Positions 57,131 to 64,000 of a stretch of 64,000 nt of DNA are shown in pieces. The stretch spans positions 1,153,356 to 1,217,355 of the forward strand of contig NW_020653713.1 in assembly GCF_003589595.1 (NCBI RefSeq), written 5' to 3'. The position numbers and the translations under genes are program-made. Origin of the DNA: Hyposmocoma kahamanoa. Lineage: Eukaryota; Arthropoda; Insecta; Lepidoptera; Cosmopterigidae. The notes under the pieces are model-generated. The model made no database searches, was not told the origin of the DNA, and was given only the letters and a program-made list of their open reading frames with translations. The first letter of the stretch is position 1. Every line of letters starts with the position of its first letter.

Positions 57131-57134
57131 TCGA

Positions 57135-58797
57135 ACAAAGTGAAAGGGTTGTAACCCTAACAAGCCGTGACCAGGTTCACGGCAGTAAAACAGAAAACTT
57201 CAGGTCCACAAATTTATTTAAAGTCGGTTAAAGAGAAGAAAAGGTAACAAAGAAGGCTGTAACAATAAAAGGTATACATAGAAAACAGGTATATTATTAC
57301 AAAACACTCCCTAACCTGATCAATATTTAGATATTATGTAGACACTTACCCCAAAAAGACCGAATTACACTTAACTACACATACGTATTCGTAGGTACAT
57401 GATAAGGCTGTAGTAGTTATAAACTTATTAAAATTGGCACATTATTTAGATTACTAATGATTATAAACTTAGAGTAAAGGAATCAAAATTAGACGATTGA
57501 ATTTTAACCACCTCCGTACGCTGTCGCGATTGAGCAGGGAGTGACAGTGGAACGAAACTAAATGAATGCGAGGCAAAAGAGCTATAAAACAATTCAGAAT
57601 TTAAATACGAGTAGCCAGAAACCGGAGAAAGGCAATAAAAAGATGGGATGACGATGGAAGGAGGTCACACCGTCACAAACGTGACCCGCCCAACGCCACT
57701 TAAGTTTCGTTACGCGTTTGGTGACATCTGCGACTCTGCTTTCCTGCCTGAGCCACGTATTTGTTATGCGGTTTTTGAGTGTAATTCCCGCCAGTTTCCT
57801 ATCTAATACTCTCTGGGCTACCTATGAGATTACAGTGACAGTTGTCGCTACCGACTGCGTAACATGTTTGTACACAAAATGCTGTTCATTCTTGTGACCG
57901 CTAGGAGCGCTTAATAAGCGTATAATTTGCCACGTAAAATTGCGAAGAAATTTACGCGGTGGCTAGTGGGGACTGTTACGGTAAAGTTGTAGTAGTCGCA
58001 CTGTAGCACCACGTCTCTGTACTGCAGAATAGACCATCGAGTATGTAACCACAAATAGAGACGAAATAAGGGTCATCCATCCCTGGCAACTCATCAGAAA
58101 AATGGGGATTATATCACTTTTAAATATCAACTCTCGTTTGCACTGAAATCACAAATTAGAAATCTGAAATAGTACTCGTACAGCGCCAACAACTGACCTG
58201 TGTGTACGTCTCCATATAAACCAAAAATATTCTGTATTTATTATAATAAAGATAATATCTTTAACAATGGGGGACTGGTCCATTCGGTGGTCTAAAATCA
58301 GCAAAACATCTAATTACAAGACAAACGGAATCACATTTCATCGGTAATTAAATATCAAATATGTAATTTTTTAATTTTCATATCAAGTTAAACTGGCCAA
58401 TCAGGGCGCAGTAATGATTTGGCAGAATAGTTTTCAAACAAATTAAATGACATTTCGTCTCTATTTCTCTTAGAGGATGAAGCTATTTCTGGTTATATTA
58501 TTTTTTATATACTCGATGATACAGACAAACTAACAACGTAACGGACAAGTGTCACTAGCATATTGACGCGCATGACTGCCAGTCAGCAGTTAAAAAGGAG
58601 GTTCGTTACAATAATTGTAAAAATCTTTGTATAATTGGACAGTTCAAACGGTAGTGCCACTTTTCTACGAAGGTTGGCGACCATCTTGACTATTCTCATT
58701 TTTAAAGCAGTGCACTAAAGAGGAAACGTGTGCTAAGGTGGAACCAGTCTCTCAGATTCTTCAACCACGAGGTTTTCTCTTATGCCAGCGGTACTAA
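57135..58797. other. Long stretch without a recognised gene
   Basis: A GC-moderate region (about 57500-58060) contains GACCGCTAGGAGCGC with GCGTATAATTTGCC, related to 53623-53643. No gene was recognised. Confidence 0.4.
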
Positions 58798-59010
58798 TTT
58801 TTTTTATGTAATAAGCAAAGTAACGGGACAAACAAGTCGTGTGACTGCTGGTAAGTGACATGTCTATCCATAGCAGTTGCAGTGTCGCTCAAAGCTTTCA
58901 GCCTCAGACATAAATTGGCAAGTTCCGTGTGCCTGTAATTTTACCTGCAACCTTAGTCTTTAAAACCGAAATGTAATATTACTGTTTGGAGGCATAAATA
59001 GGTAAGGACT
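58798..59010 (-). mobile_element. Rep-A copy, reverse
   Basis: From TTTTTTTATGTAATAAGCAA to GAGGCATAAATAGGTAAGG. The 5' end is missing and there is an internal deletion. Confidence 0.82.
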
Positions 59011-59337
59011 AGGACGTAAACCGTCGTCTTGGAAGAGTCCTATACCAAGTAGTAGAACGTATAATGAGGAATGATAATATGTAGATTATCCACAAAAAAA
59101 ACATGCTTCATACTTTGAACTATGTCGCCATAATTATACACACGCAAAACAACGATGGTAAAATTTAAGCTCCACAAGCTTTTCTCGACTGATGACGTTA
59201 TAACAGTAATTATGTCCTGTCGTAGTTCGATATCATTACGTTATAACATAACAATAATAGTATAGGATGTTGGGAGAGGGTTAAACAAAATGTTTTCGGG
59301 CTCTTTTTGCTAAAAATATTATAATAATATATTAATT
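59011..59337. other. No recognised gene
   Basis: Nothing assigned. Confidence 0.4.
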
Positions 59338-59545
59338 TACGAAAATGTTATTTATGTTAAGCAGAATAGTAATCTTTGTATTAAAAATAGTGATAGACGT
59401 AACATTAACACGAGGAATAAAAATAAACTAACTATTCTCGACAGTCGTCTTCACAAGGCACAAAATCATTTTAGGGACATGGACACGTTTCTTCAATAAG
59501 ATTCCGCCAGATGTTCAAAATTTGCCATTGAGTTGTTTAGATCAG
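59338..59545 (+). pseudogene. LINE-T ORF2 fragment
   Basis: YENVIYVKQNSNLCIKNSD, then NINTRNKNKLTILDSRLHKA and FFNKIPPDVQNLPL in broken frames, colinear with 41060-41290. No 3' region follows. Confidence 0.8.
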
Positions 59546-59780
59546 AAAGCAGTAAATATTTTGTCATTCAAATTTGAACAAAACTCGATTTACAACAAAT
59601 ATTTTGTAGTAAACAGTTTTTGCCCTCGATTTCGGGCGTTAATGGGTGTTAACCCGATTTAAATCATCTCAATTCAGTATCTCTGCTTACAACTGTTCTT
59701 AAAGCTGTCGTCTGCCATTGGCCAATCAAACTGTGACCATAGAAGGCAGGAAAATAAAAAGAGATCATACCGTAGTAAGG

Positions 59781-60079
59781 TTTTAGTAGCAATAGAGCTT
59801 CTTGTGAAGGAGTTCGTCCAGGGAAGAACTGCGACCTAACCTATTTCTGCCGCAAAACAATAATGAGAGTATTGCTGCTGCGTTCCGGTTTTGAGTGTTG
59901 AAATTACAGGTACATGGGACTTGTCAACTTAAGTTTCAGGGTGACGGGCGCAGTGGCAGTGTCCCTAAGGTATTTGCGATTTAAAGCTCTGCGTGGCTCT
60001 GCAACTGTTACATATAATCGTGTCGCTTACCAGCAGGCGCACGACTTATTGGTCTCTTCGCTTAGTATTATAAAAAGAA
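59781..60079 (+). mobile_element. Rep-A copy, full length
   Basis: From TTTTAGTAGCAATAGAGCTT to GCTTAGTATTATAAAAAGAA. A 63-codon frame inside is not a gene. Confidence 0.9.
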
Positions 60080-60844
60080 TCATCTTAAAATCTACGTATA
60101 CTTAACCATGTTCTAGACTTTAACTTAAGTTTTCATTGTCGGCACTCACGCATACTAGATTCACAACTAACCATTATAAGTATGACCATCTAAGTATGTA
60201 TTGCTTCCTCATTATTTTCAATTCAAGTTAACTTGACTATCTCTATTTGAGTATGTACAGTTTGAAGCACAGGATGCCAGTTGAGTGCGAACAATAGGCA
60301 TATCTGGCGGTGCCAGCTTCGTTAGCGGTATTGACTGGCGCTGCGGGAACATAACTGTGCATTGTTAATGTTGTATAGCGTTGTGGGTCCGTTTCACATT
60401 ACCACGACTTTTATTTACAATATTATGTAAAAAACCAAAACTATTTTTCTTCTAATTATATTTCTTTTCCGAAATAAAAGAATCTTTTTAACATTTTATA
60501 GATTCCTTTTTATTAGAGACATTATTTTTAATTTATCAAAGAACCATTTAGACCCGATCGACAAATAGTTTATAAATAATAAATAAATATTATTATAGTA
60601 TTTCCTCCAATGAAAAATCCCAAACAGACATAAGACTGCAGTACTAATTAATATGTTTTAGTTTATTCTAATTTCTATTATTAATTAATAATAAATTGAA
60701 CTTAATAAAAGTTCATTCGATAAAATAATTTGTAAAACTTAATGTAGCGTAAATTGGAATGTTTTCTTTGTAAAATTAAAAATAAGGTATTTCATTAATA
60801 ACTATTGTAACTATAGTGAAAAAATAGGGTGGTTTGCATCAATA
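60080..60844. other. No recognised gene
   Basis: AT-rich, nothing assigned. Confidence 0.4.
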
Positions 60845-60980
60845 TTAGACATAACTGGTTGAAGACTGTACCACCTCAGTCAACCGTGACCATGGGACCT
60901 GTAAGGGCCCGAAATGTCGGTTTGTTTGAAAAAACAAATATACGCGATTTAAAACCGGAAAAATAGTTTCATTTACGAAT
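60845..60980 (+). repeat. Rep-F copy, best preserved
   Basis: GACATAACTGGTTGAAGAC, CGTGACCATGGGACCTGTAA, GGGCCCGAAATGTCGG, GTTTGAAAAAACAAATATAC and GATTTAAAACCGGAAAAATAG in order. Confidence 0.8.
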
Positions 60981-61195
60981 AAATAAATAATTATTGCATA
61001 CGCTCATACCCTCGTACTAGGCTAACCCTGTATCGCGGGTGTGTGTCCATCACACACATAGACAACCACAAATTACACCCAAACTCACGAAAGAAATAAA
61101 TGTAGGCCATACAAATATTTTTATCGGCCCGGGAATCGAATTCGTGACCACCGCGTGGCAGACCAGCGTGGTAACCGTTCGGACAATTTTAAGTT
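60981..61195 (-). mobile_element. SINE-B copy, reverse
   Basis: From an AATAAATAAATAATTATTG tail to GGTAACCGTTCGGAC. It lies directly after Rep-F. Confidence 0.88.
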
Positions 61196-61483
61196 TAATT
61201 GTCACTGTGGGACAATTAGCAACATTAGTTAGAACAGTTTCGAAGTTTACCACTAGATGAATTGGCATACAAAACGCAATTTCTGAATCGCGTTGTTCAC
61301 TAATGTAATATGACCCGTCACTAGTATGTTGTATGAAATTGATCTAATCTTCTACTTGTCTATAGTTATCATTGATCTATTCACCAATTGCATTTCCACG
61401 TATATCCTCATCACTCAGGAATCGTCTCGGACTGGCGCCCATCTTTCGGGACAAGTAACGAGAACACTTCTGAGTGAGTGTCT
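61196..61483. other. No recognised gene
   Basis: Nothing assigned. Confidence 0.4.
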
Positions 61484-61915
61484 TTTTAACCGACTTCAAA
61501 AAAGGAGGAGGTTCTCAATTCGTCTGTATGTTTTTTTTTGTATGTATGTTACGCGATAACTCCGGTATTTGTGAACCGATTTTCATGATTCTTTTTTTGT
61601 TTTAAAGGGGGTACTTCCATAGTGGTCCCATTTCATTTTGAAGAAAATCATCCACCTCAAGGGGTGGCTTTTCACGCATGAAGATTCATTTTTATAAATA
61701 GCGCCTAACTTTAATTTAGGAGCAATTACTTTAATGGTTGATTTTGCTTGTTCTCCAATTCAAGGCGTTTTTCTCTCAATATACTTTGAGTAGTGAGAAC
61801 CAACTTTTATTATCTCCAATGTCAAGTCCTGTATAGTGGCGAACTAGGGGATATTTCAATAAAATTTGGCAACTAGACGTACTTTTGAGATCGGTTTTTT
61901 AGTACTCTGTACTAA
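61484..61915 (+). mobile_element. Rep-E copy, full length, forward
   Basis: From TTTTTAACCGACTTCAAAAA to GATCGGTTTTTTAGTACTCT and GTACTAAAAATG. It serves as the reference for the family. Small frames across its 5' end are not genes. Confidence 0.85.
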
Positions 61916-62318
61916 AAATGATATCATTATTGTAAGATTCGCCCCCACCGGGACTTGTTGCAGATTCTGCGCCGCGCTTGTATCCAACGGGACGAATCCC
62001 TTTTATTGATTACATTTGTATTGTACGCTTCAGTACAATAAATCAAGTTGTCTTCACCGAATTCCATCGTTTGATTCCTGGACGTAGTAAGGGGCACCAG
62101 CTAGCTGAGCAAACCTCTACCACCCTCTGCACCCTCTCCTACTACATAATTTATTTACAAGATTTTTTTAATATGGTAAACTAGAGGGAGAACATTTGCT
62201 TTGTATTAGGAAAGTTCACGGTTTCAATTTTTGTGGCGTCATATGTCTGTGATTTGATTTCTATGTTACATACATTTGTGAATGTTGAGTGGCAATGTTG
62301 AGCCTCAAGGTTTTTTTT
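61916..62318. other. No recognised gene
   Basis: Nothing assigned. Confidence 0.4.
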
Positions 62319-62520
62319 CGCAACACACTCATAGTCCCGCACTAGGGAAACCTTGTATCGCGGGTGCCGCGGACACACACATTACACAAACACAAATTAC
62401 ACCCACACTCACGAGAGAAATAAATGTAGGCCATACACATATTTCTTCTGGCCAGAGAATTGAACCCAGGGCCTCTGTGTGGCAGCCCGGCACGGTAACC
62501 GTTCGGCCATGGAGGCAGTT
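62319..62520 (-). mobile_element. SINE-B copy, reverse
   Basis: From CGCAACACACTCATAGTCCC to CGGCCATGGAGGCAGTT. Nearly full length without the ATT tail. Confidence 0.9.
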
Positions 62521-62735
62521 AAAAGGTACTGAACACAGTCAGATGATGACAGGATTAAATATGTGTATGATTTGCATGATTACTTATGTTCATACCAATT
62601 AATATCTTTTCAGAGCAGACAAGACGCTGAAATCACAAAACGCACTGGAAAAGCCTGGCGGTCATTCTCGGACTAAGTGTTTACTATCTAATTTTCGTGG
62701 CAATTTTTATTATTTAACCACGTAGATCAAAACAA

Positions 62736-62823
62736 ATTTAGAAAAGTTCGTTTCTCGAATTGCCGCGAATTGAACCTGCGAATTTTTTTTGTGCCCGCAG
62801 TACTAACCACTGCACCACCAAGT
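62736..62823 (-). mobile_element. tRNA-like SINE head, reverse
   Basis: The reverse complement reads CTTGGTGGTGCAGTGGTTAG, then AGGTTCAATTCGCGGCAATT and AACGAACTTTTCTAAATTTG. It has A-box and B-box-like parts and a body resembling SINE-D. Confidence 0.6.
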
Positions 62824-63569
62824 TAGTCAACAATATCGTAAAACAGAAATGTTTTTTCAATTTCTTTTCTGTTATGTGATTTGTAATTATATTGTGTGTT
62901 TTAGAAAATTGATTCTCCATTGATTTTCCGCCACGGTAGATTTTTATATTACTTCTATGCTCGTGCCATACAGTTAAAAAAATACTATTTTAACTGTAGT
63001 TTATTTACTTAGATGTATTAATGTTAAGTTCACTAAATTCATATTTAATGTTACTATTCAACTTTACCATAAAAACCTACGGCTTAAATTGTCGTTGTGA
63101 ACTTTTTTCGACGTGTAGGTTTTATTAGAATAGAATAGAAACCATTTACTACAACGCCACAGAAATATTATAAAAGAAACAATAAAAAAGACAACGCAAA
63201 AGTTCAACAAAAAATAACATGGAATAACAAAAAAAAACATTTTACCTTAAACTTCACCGTTAGCGAGAGGAATTGCTACAGAAGTGGTTTAGTTTAGAAA
63301 TTAAAATCATATCTCTCATTTAAATGAATCTGCTCTTCCAATGTACCGCCACCGCTCTTATAACTACATGTTTATTACAACTCCCTTATATGATCCTCCG
63401 TCTTTGGGAATTCTTCTAAACCTATAAACAAATCAATAATAATGTATATTCATGGATATATTTAGAGAAACCATTGGTCATATATACCAGGGCCCCAAGT
63501 CTGCTAATTTCTATTTGTAATGGCAGTTGAGTCTCTATAAAGTGTCCGTAGAATGGTGATAATGGCATT
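62824..63569. other. No recognised gene
   Basis: AT-rich, nothing assigned. Confidence 0.4.
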
Positions 63570-63920
63570 CATTCAATCATCATATCATTACCATCATATA
63601 CAACCTGATTTCACCCACTCCTGGGTAAAGGCCTCCAAGCATATGTGGCACTCCCTACGATCCCGTGCTAATCTCATCCTGGTTCGCCCTCCAATTCCTG
63701 CGATATCATTCGCCCATCTCGCTCCTGGACGCCCGACGTTCCTGTATCCAGTCCTTAGACGCCACTCTGTTATCGCATTACTCCATCTGTCATCTTGTCT
63801 CCGTATCAGGTGCTCTGCCCAGCTCCACTTTAGCTTCGTGATGCGGTTCCCCACGTCCTTTACCTTGTTCGACTTCGAATCTAGATATTGGGAACACGGA
63901 CTATAAACTTGATACCGCAC
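63570..63920 (-). pseudogene. LINE ORF2 C-terminus, well preserved
   Basis: The minus strand reads KVKDVGNRITKLKWSWAEHL, IRRQDDRWSNAITEWRLRTG, NVGRPGARWANDIAGIGG and ARDRRECHICLEAFTQEWVK, with a stop at about 63594. KLKWxWAxHxxRRxDxRW, then GRPxxRWxDDI, is the recalled C-terminal signature of several arthropod LINE families. ATGATGGTAATGATATGATG-like sequence follows as the 3' end. The polymerase is missing. This is a fourth or fifth LINE family in the window. Confidence 0.82.
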
Positions 63921-64000
63921 TAAAGATCAATGTTGTTTTATTAAAATTATTATGAATATTTTAATTTTTGTTTAATGAGTAATTTAGTGTTGGAATTAAA

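Noticed and set aside
1..64000. CRISPR array, bacterial operons, riboswitches or phage genes
   Set aside because: No regularly spaced short repeats with unique spacers, no ribosome-binding-site gene layout, and all recognisable proteins are eukaryotic transposon proteins.

Overview
This window looks like a piece of an insect nuclear chromosome, most likely from a moth or butterfly (Lepidoptera). It is AT-rich, has no bacterial gene layout, and almost everything recognisable is a eukaryotic interspersed repeat. The repeats include tRNA-derived SINEs, Jockey-type and other non-LTR retrotransposon fragments, mariner and TTAA-type DNA transposons, and small inverted-repeat elements. The lepidopteran assignment rests on recalled similarity of several repeat families to ones common in moths and butterflies. 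The species cannot be read from the sequence. No complete host gene is visible.

The one good candidate for host coding sequence is on the minus strand at 5973-6300. It is a GC-rich open segment with a start codon in good context, about 73 % GC at third codon positions, a pyrimidine-rich acceptor on one side and a GTAAGT donor on the other. Its product is not recognised and no partner exon was found, so the flanking DNA may be intron of a large gene.

Layout. 0-6 kb: LINE remnants, the first copy of an 8-bp-TSD MITE, SINEs and the candidate exon. 6-20 kb: a dense field of SINEs, a TA-type MITE, a 1.2-kb TTAA-flanked piggyBac-like element with a SINE nested in it, and a rearranged SINE-C array. 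19-26 kb: LINE 3' ends, the inverted-repeat family called Rep-E here, and more SINEs. 26-36 kb: a sparse stretch, a MITE inserted in a SINE, a nearly complete mariner (30594-31865), a Jockey endonuclease fragment, and a second decayed mariner-lineage transposase. 36-46 kb: sparse, with LINE and SINE copies. 46-48 kb: a decayed Jockey-type reverse transcriptase on the minus strand. 49-53 kb: a tandem duplication carrying a Rep-A copy and a MITE, then a small TTAA element and a third MITE copy. 55-64 kb: two further LINE families, a foldback repeat and more SINEs.

Family labels used here (Rep-A, SINE-B, SINE-C, SINE-D, Rep-E, Rep-F, LINE-J, LINE-T) are local names; members were grouped by reading them against each other by eye. 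Copy boundaries are approximate to about 10 bases except where target-site duplications fix them. The genes do not form a pathway. The biology here is that of successive transposon insertions into non-coding DNA.
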